64,000 bases of DNA, taken from Winogradskyella sp. (GTDB taxonomy: Bacteria; Bacteroidota; Bacteroidia; Flavobacteriales; Flavobacteriaceae). The translations under genes and the position numbers were made by a program. Under the pieces are notes generated by a model that saw only the letters and a list, made by a program, of their open reading frames with translations, was not told where the DNA came from and searched no databases. The stretch covers positions 1 to 64,000 of the forward strand of contig JAOEWO010000004.1 of NCBI GenBank assembly GCA_028383925.1. Direction: 5' to 3'. Each line of letters starts with the position of its first letter. Position 1 is the first letter of the stretch. Positions 40,636 through 49,862 of this stretch are shown here, piece after piece.

Positions 40636-42057
40636 ATGAAAGTAGAACAAATCTATACAGGCTGTTTAGCACAAGGTGCTTATTATATAGAAAGTGATGG
40701 GGAGGCAGCCATTATCGATCCATTACGTGAAGTAGAACCATATATTAAAATGGCAAAAGAAAGGAATGCAAGCATCAAATATGTATTTGAGACACATTTT
40801 CACGCAGACTTTGTTTCTGGTCATATTGATCTTGCTAATAAAACCGGGGCCACTATTGTGTATGGACCAACAGAAATGAAAACAGGTTTTGATTTTGTTT
40901 CAGCAAAGGATGGTCAAGAGTTTAAATTAGGGAAAGCCACTATAAAACTCATACATACACCTGGACACACTATGGAAAGTAGTTGCTATTTGCTCACCGA
41001 CGAAAAGGGAAAGGCAACCTCACTATTTTCTGGAGACACCTTATTTATTGGAGATGTAGGACGTCCAGATTTAGCTCAAAAAGTCATTGCGGAGCTTACA
41101 CAAGAAAAGCTTGCAGGCTATCTGTTCGATTCACTTCGAAATAAAATAATGCCTTTAAATGATGATATTATAGTCTATCCGGGACACGGGGCCGGTAGTG
41201 CTTGCGGAAAGATGATGAGCGATGAAACTACAGATACCTTGGGCCACCAAAAGAGAACAAACTATGCACTTCGTGCAGATATGACCAAGGAAGAATTTAT
41301 AGATGCCATCTTAACGGGATTGACACCACCTCCTGGTTATTTTCCACAAAATGTTATGCTAAATATTCAAGGCTATGAGAACATTGATAACGTTGTAAAA
41401 AAAGGCACAACACCATTAGATGTAAAAGCTTTTGAAAAGGAATTGAAGAAAAAATCTGTAATCGTTCTAGATACAAGAGATGCACAGACCTTTGCAAAAG
41501 GATTTATTCCAAAATCCTATAACATTGGCATTGACGGAAGCTTTGCAAATTGGGTAGGTACTACGATAGTAGACACAACTCAGCCTATTCTTATTGTTGC
41601 GGATACAGGAAGAGCGAAAGAAATAGCAACACGTTTGGCCAGAATTGGATTCGATAATACGCTGGGATATCTGCAGGGAGGTATTGAAGCGTGGATGGAG
41701 GCAGGTCGAGAAATTGACACAATAACCTCTATATCTGCAGAAGACTTAGCAAAAAACATGCAAAAAGACAAGGTTAATATTGTAGATGTACGAAGAGCAA
41801 GCGAATATAATAGCGAACATATTAAAAATGCTATCAATGCACCATTAGATTATTTAACCGATAGCGCATCAAAAATAGATAAAGACAAAACCTATTACGT
41901 GCATTGTAGAAGTGGGTATCGCTCTATGGTATTTACCTCTATTCTGAGAGCTAAGGGCTATAAACATCTTGTGGATATTAAAGGTGGTATAGAAGCCTTG
42001 AAAAAGAACGGACAATTTCAAATTTCTCAATATGTAGCGCCAACAACAATGCTATAA
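40636..42057 (+). CDS. Metallo-beta-lactamase fold persulfide-dioxygenase-like protein with tandem rhodanese domains
   Basis: A 473-residue three-domain protein. Residues 1-~250 are an MBL-fold hydrolase/dioxygenase with THFHADFVSGH (HxHxDH), the ETHE1-type TPGHTMES and SGDTLFIGDVGRPDL, and YPGHGAGSACG. Rhodanese domain 1 (~265-355) lacks the catalytic Cys: the loop is VADTGRA. Rhodanese domain 2 (~370-465) has an active loop, VHCRSGYRS. ETHE1-like enzymes oxidise persulfide to sulfite; rhodaneses transfer sulfane sulfur. It is followed 18 bp later by SQR, so sulfide is taken up to persulfide and then sulfite. Confidence 0.88.
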   Translation: MKVEQIYTGCLAQGAYYIESDGEAAIIDPLREVEPYIKMAKERNASIKYVFETHFHADFVSGHIDLANKTGATIVYGPTEMKTGFDFVSAKDGQEFKLGKATIKLIHTPGHTMESSCYLLTDEKGKATSLFSGDTLFIGDVGRPDLAQKVIAELTQEKLAGYLFDSLRNKIMPLNDDIIVYPGHGAGSACGKMMSDETTDTLGHQKRTNYALRADMTKEEFIDAILTGLTPPPGYFPQNVMLNIQGYENIDNVVKKGTTPLDVKAFEKELKKKSVIVLDTRDAQTFAKGFIPKSYNIGIDGSFANWVGTTIVDTTQPILIVADTGRAKEIATRLARIGFDNTLGYLQGGIEAWMEAGREIDTITSISAEDLAKNMQKDKVNIVDVRRASEYNSEHIKNAINAPLDYLTDSASKIDKDKTYYVHCRSGYRSMVFTSILRAKGYKHLVDIKGGIEALKKNGQFQISQYVAPTTML

Positions 42058-42075
42058 TAGCAATAAATAACAGAA

Positions 42076-43320
42076 ATGGAAATGCATTATCAAATACATA
42101 TTATAGGAGGAGGAACTGCTGGTATAATGACTGCAAGTAGTTTACTGCGGAAAAACCCAAGTTTACATGTTGGTATTATAGAGCCTTCTGAAAAGCATTG
42201 CTACCAACCCGCTTGGACCTTAGTTGGTGCAGGCACTTATAATTACGAGAAAACACAAAGACCAATGGCATCTGTCATACCAAAAAATGCAGAATGGACT
42301 AAGGACCAGGCTATTACTATTGACCCTGATAAAAATTCAGTAACCACTATAAATAGTAGCTTTACCTATGAGTATTTAATTGTTGCACCTGGACTAAAAC
42401 TAGAGGCGTCCTTGGTAGAAGGATTACCTGAAGCCATCGACAAAGGTGTTGTATGCAGTAATTACACCAATCCAAATCATACCTGGAACGTTATTAAAAA
42501 TTTTAAAGGTGGTGTTGCCCTTTTCACTCAACCACCAAAACCCTATAAATGTGGAGGAGCACCCCAAAAAATAATGTATTTAGCAGACGACCATTTTAAA
42601 AAAGTGGATATTAAAAGTAAAACAAAAGTGGTCTATGCGACCGCTGCAGACCTTGTTTTTTCAGTTAAAGAAATTGAGGAAACCTTGTACCACGTTATTG
42701 ACAGAAAGCACATTAACGTAAAGTTTAATTACGAACTGAAAAAAATTGAAAGTGAAAAACAAATAGCTTGGTTTGCTTTAAGTACAGAAAGTAAAGAACG
42801 AAATCCAATAACTTTAGAACTTTCCAAAAAAGATAATTTAGTTGGTATCACATACAATATGTTACATGTAGTACCACCAAACGTTCCACCAGATTTTATA
42901 AAAAATTCACCCATTGTAGATGAAGCCGGATGGGTAGATGTAGATCCTCACTCACTTCAGCATAAAAAATACGCCAATATATTTGCATTAGGGGATGTGT
43001 CTAATGTACCTACTTCAAAAACAGGTGCTGCCATCAGAAAACAAGCCCCTGTCGTCGTGGCCAATATTATACGACTTATAGGACTTCAAAAATTAAGTGA
43101 TAAAACATATGATGGCTACTCTTCTTGTCCATTTATTACAGGCTATGGCAAAATGGTTTTAGCCGAATTTGATTATTCAAAGAAATTTATTCCCGACCCA
43201 AAATTGAAGTTGATGCTCATTAAAGACTCATCTAAAGAACATTGGAGATTATGGATTCTTAAAAAATATGTTCTTCCGTATTTGTATTGGAATAAGATGC
43301 TTAAAGGCATGGAGATATAA
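42076..43320 (+). CDS. Sulfide:quinone oxidoreductase-like flavoprotein
   Basis: A 414-residue FAD enzyme. The N-terminal dinucleotide motif is IIGGGTAGIMTASSL. Other family features are HCYQPAWTLVGAG (the SQR Cys/His region), PKPYKCGGAPQKIMYL (second Cys pair region) and the C-terminal FAD block IFALGDVSNVPTSKTGAAI. It oxidises sulfide to sulfane sulfur and feeds electrons to menaquinone. It is adjacent to a persulfide-dioxygenase/rhodanese and an exporter, a coherent sulfide detoxification set. It has a short amphipathic C-terminus suited to membrane attachment. Confidence 0.88.
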   Translation: MEMHYQIHIIGGGTAGIMTASSLLRKNPSLHVGIIEPSEKHCYQPAWTLVGAGTYNYEKTQRPMASVIPKNAEWTKDQAITIDPDKNSVTTINSSFTYEYLIVAPGLKLEASLVEGLPEAIDKGVVCSNYTNPNHTWNVIKNFKGGVALFTQPPKPYKCGGAPQKIMYLADDHFKKVDIKSKTKVVYATAADLVFSVKEIEETLYHVIDRKHINVKFNYELKKIESEKQIAWFALSTESKERNPITLELSKKDNLVGITYNMLHVVPPNVPPDFIKNSPIVDEAGWVDVDPHSLQHKKYANIFALGDVSNVPTSKTGAAIRKQAPVVVANIIRLIGLQKLSDKTYDGYSSCPFITGYGKMVLAEFDYSKKFIPDPKLKLMLIKDSSKEHWRLWILKKYVLPYLYWNKMLKGMEI

Positions 43321-43722
43321 TGTAGTGATTTAAATTTGCAAATGTTGGTTTAAGCACATTGTAGCCTTCAACAGCTTCAACTTACATTAAGTTCTGTTTC
43401 CAATTGTTCTTCAAATAGTTTACTTGTGGCTAGATTGGATGAAACCCAAGAACTAAGCCTCAATGAGAATCATTGGGTAATTAAATCGCACCTTTTCGAC
43501 ACAATCATAAGCTCGTTTCCAGCTGATTGCGAAGAGACTCGCAGGTTTTTTTATCAATATATCAAAAAATGCATATACAATTTTTGTTTTAAAGACTTCA
43601 TTTAGAAATAACTTTTGTTTTTGAACTTTTATTTTGATTGACTTATCATTTTTTTCAGAACGTATTTGCCAAGAATAGGTTTTCAATATACATAATACTA
43701 AAAAAAATACGTTTAGTGCAAC
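43321..43722. other. Intergenic stretch with a TauE-like fragment on the minus strand
   Basis: Between SQR and the cluster promoter there is no gene I can support. On the minus strand, about 43471-43500 read EKVRFNYPMILIEA, very close to TKVQFNYPMIIIEG of the TauE gene at about 40065-40110. Only about 12 residues match, so this is a short displaced copy, perhaps left by a rearrangement. Confidence 0.5.
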
Positions 43723-43765
43723 TGACAAATATCATTTTACATATAGATTTGTAAGTATAGCTTTG
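43723..43765 (+). promoter_or_regulatory. Regulon operator and -7 box for biosynthetic cluster copy 2
   Basis: TGACAAATATCA (43723-43734) with a perfect TAGCTTTG (43758-43765) at the standard offset. The same control precedes copy 1 (26874), although the operator words differ. Confidence 0.82.
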
Positions 43766-43816
43766 TTAAAGATACAATTATTGTATTTACCCTTGATAAA
43801 CTAAAATCTCAAAGCT

Positions 43817-45331
43817 ATGCAAATCAATCTAATAGATTCTTTTGAAACTACTGTTGATTCATTTCCTTATAAGACGGCCATTTCAGATGGTTATTCTGAG
43901 ATGAATTTTAAAACTTTAAAGCTAAATACTAATGATCTTGCCGCTGTTATTTTAAAAGAAGAGAAAAATATAAATAAACCCATTGCTGTTTTTTTGCCAA
44001 AAGGCACCGATGCCATAATATCGTTTTTGGCAATCTTGTATAGTGGTAATTGCTATGCGCCATTAGATATTAAAAATCCAGCATCAAGAATAAAATCGAT
44101 TGTCAAGTTACTAGAGCCTATTACTATTATAACTAATAGTATGTATTTTGAAACGGTGTCGAGTTATGATTTGGGAATCGATATTATTAATATTGATGAG
44201 CTGGAAAAACTTCATGCAACACAAAATCCACTAAACTATAAAAGATGTATAGATACCGATCCGGCCTACATTATCCATACATCCGGATCAACAGGAGTAC
44301 CAAAGGGCGTTGCTATTTCATATCGCTCTGTTTTTGATTATATCAACTGGGCAATAGACACATTTGATGTTACAGAAAAAGAAAATATCGGTAACCAAGC
44401 ACCATTTATTTTCGATAATTCCGTTTTAGATATTTATCTCATGGTGTTTACTGGAGCCACCCTTCATATTATACCAGAGCAACACTATATGTTTCCGGCG
44501 AGACTCTTAAAGTATTTAGAAACAAATAAAATCAATTTTGTGTTTTGGGTACCATCAGTTTTGGTCAATATTTCTATTTTAAATCTTTTAAATACCGTTA
44601 AAATACCATCCTTAAGAAAAGTGCTATTTGCTGGTGAGGTGATGCCAACAAAACACTTAAATTATTGGATTCAAAATTTAGATAAAAAGGTTCTATTTGC
44701 TAATCTCTATGGTCCTACGGAAATTACGGTAGATTGCACCTACTACATTATTGACAGGGAATTTACCAATGATGACGTATTGCCAATTGGTAAACCATGC
44801 AGAAACAATACTGTTTTAATTTTGAATGAAGACAATCAACTTTCTAAAGCTAATGAACATGGCGAGCTTTGTGTGAGAGGCACGTCACTTGCCTTGGGTT
44901 ATTGGAATAATTTTAAAAAAACCAATGCTGTTTTTGTACAAAACCCCTTAAATCATTCTTATCCAGAAAAAATATACCGAACAGGAGATATGGTCTATAA
45001 AAATGAACGGGACGAAATCATTTTTTTAGGTCGAAAAGACCGTCAAATAAAACATATGGGTTATAGAATTGAACTGGGTGAGATAGAGCATGCCGTTTTG
45101 AGCACTTTTGATGCTATAAAAGCCTGTATTACTTATAGTGAAGCAACAAGGGAGATCATATTGTTTTATGAGTCAAAAGAAGAAATTTCAGTCAAGGAAT
45201 TTCGCATAAAACTGTCTATAGTTTTATCTAAATACATGATACCAACAAAATATTTTAAAATAGATCATTTGCCTTTAACAAGTAGTGGGAAGATAGATAG
45301 AGTTTCACTTAATAAAATAGTTTTAAAATGA
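43817..45331 (+). CDS. Stand-alone amino-acid adenylation enzyme, cluster copy 2
   Basis: A 504-residue paralogue of 26977-28518. It keeps all adenylation motifs: HTSGSTGVPKGVAISYRS, ANLYGPTEITVDCTYY, YRTGDMVY, GRKDRQIKHMGYRIELGEIE and LTSSGKIDR with the catalytic Lys. The A4-A5 region (NQAPFIFDNSVLDIY, PSVLVNIS, GEVMPTKHLNYW) is also kept, suggesting the same substrate in both copies. It is followed with a 4-nt overlap by the formyltransferase-like gene, which copy 1 lacks. Confidence 0.88.
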   Translation: MQINLIDSFETTVDSFPYKTAISDGYSEMNFKTLKLNTNDLAAVILKEEKNINKPIAVFLPKGTDAIISFLAILYSGNCYAPLDIKNPASRIKSIVKLLEPITIITNSMYFETVSSYDLGIDIINIDELEKLHATQNPLNYKRCIDTDPAYIIHTSGSTGVPKGVAISYRSVFDYINWAIDTFDVTEKENIGNQAPFIFDNSVLDIYLMVFTGATLHIIPEQHYMFPARLLKYLETNKINFVFWVPSVLVNISILNLLNTVKIPSLRKVLFAGEVMPTKHLNYWIQNLDKKVLFANLYGPTEITVDCTYYIIDREFTNDDVLPIGKPCRNNTVLILNEDNQLSKANEHGELCVRGTSLALGYWNNFKKTNAVFVQNPLNHSYPEKIYRTGDMVYKNERDEIIFLGRKDRQIKHMGYRIELGEIEHAVLSTFDAIKACITYSEATREIILFYESKEEISVKEFRIKLSIVLSKYMIPTKYFKIDHLPLTSSGKIDRVSLNKIVLK

Positions 45332-46185
45332 GATTGATTTTCTGTGGTGAGGATGGGTTTAGCGCTCAGGTTTTAGAATCCTTGATTTTAGATAATCATG
45401 AGGTATTGGGTGTGTTTTGCCCTCTATATGATAATAATATTTATGCAAGATTAAATCTCATTTGCAAAAAGCACTATATTGATTTTTATAGAATAAACGA
45501 CATTAACTCAAGCACAATTGAAAAGATTATAAGAGCGCTAGATCCCGATTTGATTGTGGTATGTCATTTTGAAAAAATCCTGAAGAAAAATATCATAGAC
45601 CTACCACATTATGGCTGTATTAATTTACACCCATCATTATTGCCAAAATACAGAGGCCTATCGCCACAGCACTGGCCTATAATAAATGGTGATGACGAAA
45701 CTGGGATAACGGTTCATTTTATAAACGAAGGAATTGATACAGGTCCTATTATAGTGCAGAAAAAAATTAAGATCGCACCAGATATGTACGTAGCAGATTT
45801 ACAGATGAAAATGTTGGGTATTTACAAGTACATCGTTAAAGATGCTGTTAAGTTATTGAGAGACGATAGAATCAAACCTAGTTCACAGTACGCCTCAAAT
45901 GGGAGTTACTACGGTAAATTAAAAGAAAACCAATGTAATATTAATCTAGAAGATAGCTATATAAAGGCCTATAATTTGATTAGAGGCGTCTCTGAGCCTT
46001 ATTTAGGTGCAAGACTACACTCTTACCAAATTTGGAAAGCAAGTTTGGCAACAAAAGAATTGAATGAAAAAATTCGATCGAGATATGATATAAATGATCT
46101 CTACTTTGACGACGAGCTGGGAGCACTTATAAAATTTAATGACGGCAACTTAATCGTTAAAAAGTATAATACAATTAACAAGTAA
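45328..46185 (+). CDS. Formyltransferase-like protein
   Basis: A 285-residue protein of the formyl-THF transferase fold. The hallmark is CINLHPSLLPKYRGLSPQHW (catalytic Asn and His) followed by GITVHFINEGIDTGPIIVQ, with the catalytic Asp in EGIDTG. Relatives include methionyl-tRNA, ArnA-type and sugar-amine formyltransferases that use 10-formyltetrahydrofolate. The C-terminal domain is short and differs from Fmt. Translationally coupled to the adenylation gene, it probably formylates an amine of the carrier-bound or released product. Confidence 0.82.
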   Translation: MRLIFCGEDGFSAQVLESLILDNHEVLGVFCPLYDNNIYARLNLICKKHYIDFYRINDINSSTIEKIIRALDPDLIVVCHFEKILKKNIIDLPHYGCINLHPSLLPKYRGLSPQHWPIINGDDETGITVHFINEGIDTGPIIVQKKIKIAPDMYVADLQMKMLGIYKYIVKDAVKLLRDDRIKPSSQYASNGSYYGKLKENQCNINLEDSYIKAYNLIRGVSEPYLGARLHSYQIWKASLATKELNEKIRSRYDINDLYFDDELGALIKFNDGNLIVKKYNTINK

Positions 46186-46198
46186 AACTATTAGTAGA

Positions 46199-46432
46199 AT
46201 GAAAACAACAATACACAACTTATTGTCAGAAATACGGCCAGAATTTGATTTTTCACAATCTTCAAACTTTGTTGCAGAAGGTTTATTAGACTCTTTTGAT
46301 ATTGTTCAACTGGTTACCGCATTAGATGAAGCCTATAATATTTCTATTGATGGTGTTGATATTCTTCCAGAGAATTTCTCTAACGTCGAAAGTATAAAAG
46401 CCACATTAATAAAAAACGGAGCAACCACATGA
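46199..46432 (+). CDS. Acyl/peptidyl carrier protein A, cluster copy 2
   Basis: A 77-residue carrier with the Ser site in EGLLDSFDIVQLV, matching carrier A of copy 1 in sequence and position. It overlaps KASIII by 4 nt (ATGA). Confidence 0.85.
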   Translation: MKTTIHNLLSEIRPEFDFSQSSNFVAEGLLDSFDIVQLVTALDEAYNISIDGVDILPENFSNVESIKATLIKNGATT

Positions 46433-47496
46433 ACCTTAAATTCAAAAATAAAAGAATATCGGGCATTCTAACAGTTTTGCCAGAAAACGAAGTAATGTTT
46501 GATGATGAAATAGATAATTATAACTTTTCCAAAGCCCAGTCCATGAAGCTTAAATTAGTAATGGGCTACGATAAGCGAAGAGTTGTTAAGGAAGGTACAA
46601 CATCATCAGATTTATGTATTTACGGGATGAATTATCTTTTTGATAATAGTTTACTTAAAAAAGAAGACATAGATGCCTTACTATTAGTGACACAATCGCC
46701 AGATTATTTCATACCACCAACGAGCCATATTATTCATGGTAAGTTAGGTTTAAAACAAGATATGGTCAGTATGGATATCAATCAAGGCTGTTCGGGCTAT
46801 ATCGTTGGTCTTAACCAAGCATTTATGTTGTTGGATCAAGATAGCATCAAGAAAGTTGTACTTTTAAATGCTGATGTATTAAGTCTGAAAGTTTCAAAAA
46901 GAGACAGGAATAGTTGCCCTATAATTGGTGATGGAGCTGCCATAACCATTGTTGAAAATGATACCTCAGAAAAAGCCATTTATAGCAGTGTAAAAGTAGA
47001 AGGAAAAGGAGCAGAAGCCCTTATAATTCCGGCTGGTGGATTTAGAACACCTTCAACAAAAGAAACAGCAGTATTGCAAGAAGACCAATCGGGCAATTTA
47101 AGAGCATTGGACCATTTAAAAATGAAAGGAGATGATGTGTTTAATTTTGTACAACGTGAAGTACCAACTATGATTCAAGAAGTATTACAAAAGTCGGGAT
47201 ATAACAAAGATGATATAGACTGCTATATGTTTCATCAACCCAATAGGTTCATGCTTAAAAAGCTTGCTGATAAAATTGGTGTTCCTCATCAAAAAATGCC
47301 CAATAACATCGTAGAGAATTTTGGAAATGCCAGTGGAGTTTCAATACCCACGGCTATTAGTTTCAATTTAGGAGATAAGTTGCTTAAAGATTCATTTTTG
47401 GTCTGTATGGCCGGATTTGGTACTGGATTAAATTGGGCATCTTTAGTGATGCGGTTAGAACATCTAAAGTTTTGTGAAATAATTAATTATAAATAA
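46429..47496 (+). CDS. KASIII-like ketoacyl synthase, copy 2 (intact)
   Basis: A 355-residue FabH-type enzyme with the triad Cys (MDINQGCSGYIVG), His (YMFHQPNRF) and Asn (NFGNASGVSIP). KASIII enzymes condense an acyl-CoA or acyl-thioester with malonyl-ACP; here the starter may be the group loaded on carrier A. It is collinear with the broken copy 1, so it may supply the function for both clusters. Confidence 0.88.
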   Translation: MNLKFKNKRISGILTVLPENEVMFDDEIDNYNFSKAQSMKLKLVMGYDKRRVVKEGTTSSDLCIYGMNYLFDNSLLKKEDIDALLLVTQSPDYFIPPTSHIIHGKLGLKQDMVSMDINQGCSGYIVGLNQAFMLLDQDSIKKVVLLNADVLSLKVSKRDRNSCPIIGDGAAITIVENDTSEKAIYSSVKVEGKGAEALIIPAGGFRTPSTKETAVLQEDQSGNLRALDHLKMKGDDVFNFVQREVPTMIQEVLQKSGYNKDDIDCYMFHQPNRFMLKKLADKIGVPHQKMPNNIVENFGNASGVSIPTAISFNLGDKLLKDSFLVCMAGFGTGLNWASLVMRLEHLKFCEIINYK

Positions 47497-47497
47497 T

Positions 47498-47713
47498 ATG
47501 AAAAAAATTAAATCTTTAATATCAGAAGTTTTAGAAGTAGAAGACGTAAAACTGACTGACGATCTTATTTCTTTTGACAGTTGGGATTCTCTAACAATCT
47601 TGTCCATAATAGCTTTAGTATCGGACGAGTTTGGAGTGGAATTGACCAGAGAGGAAATCGAAAAATCCGAAACTATAGAAGGACTATTGCAACTAATTGA
47701 AAGTAGAAGGTAG
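47498..47713 (+). CDS. Acyl carrier protein B, cluster copy 2
   Basis: A 71-residue carrier with the Ser site in SFDSWDSLTILSI, nearly the same as carrier B of copy 1. It starts 1 bp after the KASIII stop. Confidence 0.85.
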   Translation: MKKIKSLISEVLEVEDVKLTDDLISFDSWDSLTILSIIALVSDEFGVELTREEIEKSETIEGLLQLIESRR

Positions 47714-47797
47714 CTAGTACATTGAAAAAGAACATCCTTTAAGACGCAATTACCGTCATTAAGGTTGAAAACCAATAATTATAAAATAGGCTGAGAG

Positions 47798-48469
47798 ATG
47801 AGAAACGTAATTATTTTAGGTAGTGGAGGTGTTGCTGCCGAAATCACATTTTATATTGAAGATAACAACGCTCATGGAGATATTAATGAGAAAATTAACA
47901 TTCTTGGATATATTGATTACGCTGATTCAATAGAAGCGCATTATAAAAAGTACAACTTTAGTGCACCTGTATTATGCGATATTGATACTTATGTACCTCA
48001 AAAAAATGAAGAAGTATTAATTGCTATTGCAAATCCCAGCGATCGAAATAAAATGACAAGGCTTCTGTTACAAACAGGAGGTAAAATAGGTAGTTTTATA
48101 CACCACTCAGTAATTGCTCCAAAACAGCCAAATTGGGGAATAGGAAATATTATTTTTCCATTTTGCATTTTGGAACAAAATGCAATAATTGGTAATTATA
48201 ATTTACTAACGTCTTATAGCTTTATAAGTCACGATTGTGTTGTTGGCGATAATAATTTTTTATCTACCGCAGGCTTGGCTGGTAATGTAAAAGTTGGCAA
48301 TAATAATTTTTTTGGAATACGTGCAACTGTAATACCTGGTGTTGAAATTGGCAATAACAATTTAGTACAGGCAGGTATGATAGTTGATAAAAATGTTAAA
48401 GATGATACCACGGTTTTCTATAGATATAAAGAAAAAGTTTTGGCTATTCCCAAAAAAGCAAATCCTTAG
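47798..48469 (+). CDS. NeuD/PglD-like acyltransferase, cluster copy 2
   Basis: A 223-residue protein with the strand-turn NVIILGSGGVAAEITFYIED and left-handed beta-helix repeats (IGNIIFPFCILEQNAIIGNY, VGDNNFLSTAGLAGNVKVGN). The catalytic His candidate is in SHDCVVGD. It is last in the cluster and collinear with 30200-30874. The gap of 84 bp after carrier B has no promoter I can support. Confidence 0.84.
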   Translation: MRNVIILGSGGVAAEITFYIEDNNAHGDINEKINILGYIDYADSIEAHYKKYNFSAPVLCDIDTYVPQKNEEVLIAIANPSDRNKMTRLLLQTGGKIGSFIHHSVIAPKQPNWGIGNIIFPFCILEQNAIIGNYNLLTSYSFISHDCVVGDNNFLSTAGLAGNVKVGNNNFFGIRATVIPGVEIGNNNLVQAGMIVDKNVKDDTTVFYRYKEKVLAIPKKANP

Positions 48470-48642
48470 AATGACATATATAAAACCTACTTGCAAGTGA
48501 AAAATCGTATTTAAAGCTGCGACTTAAAAAAGTCAAAGATTACAAATTAATCCCATCTACTATAGCTAATGATGGTAGAAACGATGATTACTATACTTTC
48601 CTTTTTTTAAATAACTTATACCGTCTTTAATACTAAATTCAA

Positions 48643-48939
48643 CTATATATCCATCAAAAAATCAGGACAATACACAGGAATAATAAAGAACACAAACGCT
48701 AAGAACATTACGGCCCAAAGCACCCACATAAAAAGTAGAAATGTAATTAACTCGCCTTTTGTAGATGGTGGACGAATGGAATGTGCCATCAATCCATGAA
48801 TGCCAAAGCTAAACACCAAAAATGTAAGTGAAGCAACACTAATTAAAACACTTTTGGAAAATTCATCTTTTGTAATAAAAAGAGAAATCCATATCGCAAT
48901 CGCTAGTACAATTATTATTCTAAAAACTCGTCTTGACAT
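48643..48939 (-). CDS. Small hypothetical membrane protein
   Basis: A 98-residue protein with three predicted membrane helices (RIIIVLAIAIWISLFI, LISVASLTFLVFSFGIHGLM, ITFLLFMWVLWAVMFLAFVFF). The tail is short and acidic. I do not recognise the family. It lies 26 bp after the Usp gene on the same strand, so it probably shares the promoter at 49863-49905. Confidence 0.6.
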   Translation of the reverse strand: MSRRVFRIIIVLAIAIWISLFITKDEFSKSVLISVASLTFLVFSFGIHGLMAHSIRPPSTKGELITFLLFMWVLWAVMFLAFVFFIIPVYCPDFLMDI

Positions 48940-48965
48940 CTGTTCTGAAAATTTAAGTTAGTCTC

Positions 48966-49838
48966 TTATTCTAAATGAAATATTACATACTGCTTTGCAT
49001 TAAAGCTCAGTAAAGGTATTTTACCATAGGTTTCTATTCGTTTTACCAAATCGCGATGAAACACCTTTGAAGCAATACCACTATCCTCACGCTCGAGCAT
49101 TGCTATAAGGTCTGCGTTAGAATTTCTGTAGTAAATTTTAAGCGTATCAAAGACATCTTCGGAATATAAAATATCCAATTCCAAATTTGGGTAATCAATA
49201 TATTTATGGATTTTAGTTTCCAAGTCTTCTGTATAGCTCTTACCCATAGATTTTTCTAAAGTCGAAATATGAACAACCCGAATTTTAGCATTAAAAGGCT
49301 TTGCGATTTCTGCCAACTTATCCATTGCACCAAAATCTTCATCTTCAAAATCTGAAGCGTACACAATGGTTTCAATTTCTGTCTTAACAGAATCACTAGG
49401 AATTGTTAAAACAGGACAAGGTGCTTTTTCAATAAGCTCTTTGGCTGTACTGCCCATAATTAATTCGCGTAATTTACTATTCCCTTTCATTCCGGTAACA
49501 ATTAAAAACGCATCAACGTCCTTGGCTTTTTCAACAATACCCTTAATTACAGATTTATTCTCAATAACACCTATTGCAATAGTTGAGGTTGCTTTATCAC
49601 TTTTTAAAACACGCTTGCAAAATGCCTTAAGTTGTGTACAATGTCTATTAAAAGCATCTCCTTCAAGATCTGGAAATGGTGGTTCAGGCTTTAAGCTTAT
49701 GTGATCGAAAAATGTCGGATAATCAAAAACGTGAATTACCAGTAATTTAGCTTCCATTTTTGTGCTTAAGTTGAAAGCATATTTTAATGCTAATTCAGAG
49801 TTTTCGGAATAATCGGTAGCGTACAAGATGGTCTTCAT
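48966..49838 (-). CDS. Universal stress protein, tandem Usp domains
   Basis: A 290-residue protein with two Usp domains. Domain 1 reads ILYATDYSENSELALKYAF to GMKGNSKLRELIMGSTAKELIEKAPCPVLTI, with the ATP-binding G-x2-G-x9-G-S/T pattern nearly complete. Domain 2 (from TIVYASDFEDEDFGAMDKL) is less conserved. It is a second Usp in the window (compare 15736-16587) and is likely to bind ATP in domain 1. It is followed by a small membrane protein gene and governed by a divergent palindromic operator. Confidence 0.88.
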   Translation of the reverse strand: MKTILYATDYSENSELALKYAFNLSTKMEAKLLVIHVFDYPTFFDHISLKPEPPFPDLEGDAFNRHCTQLKAFCKRVLKSDKATSTIAIGVIENKSVIKGIVEKAKDVDAFLIVTGMKGNSKLRELIMGSTAKELIEKAPCPVLTIPSDSVKTEIETIVYASDFEDEDFGAMDKLAEIAKPFNAKIRVVHISTLEKSMGKSYTEDLETKIHKYIDYPNLELDILYSEDVFDTLKIYYRNSNADLIAMLEREDSGIASKVFHRDLVKRIETYGKIPLLSFNAKQYVIFHLE

Positions 49839-49862
49839 AATAAAGCTGTTTCAATTAAAAGT

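Noticed and set aside
43453-43728. 91-codon minus-strand frame before cluster copy 2
   Set aside because: Only the TauE-like scrap is recognisable, composition is poor and it overlaps the cluster operator.
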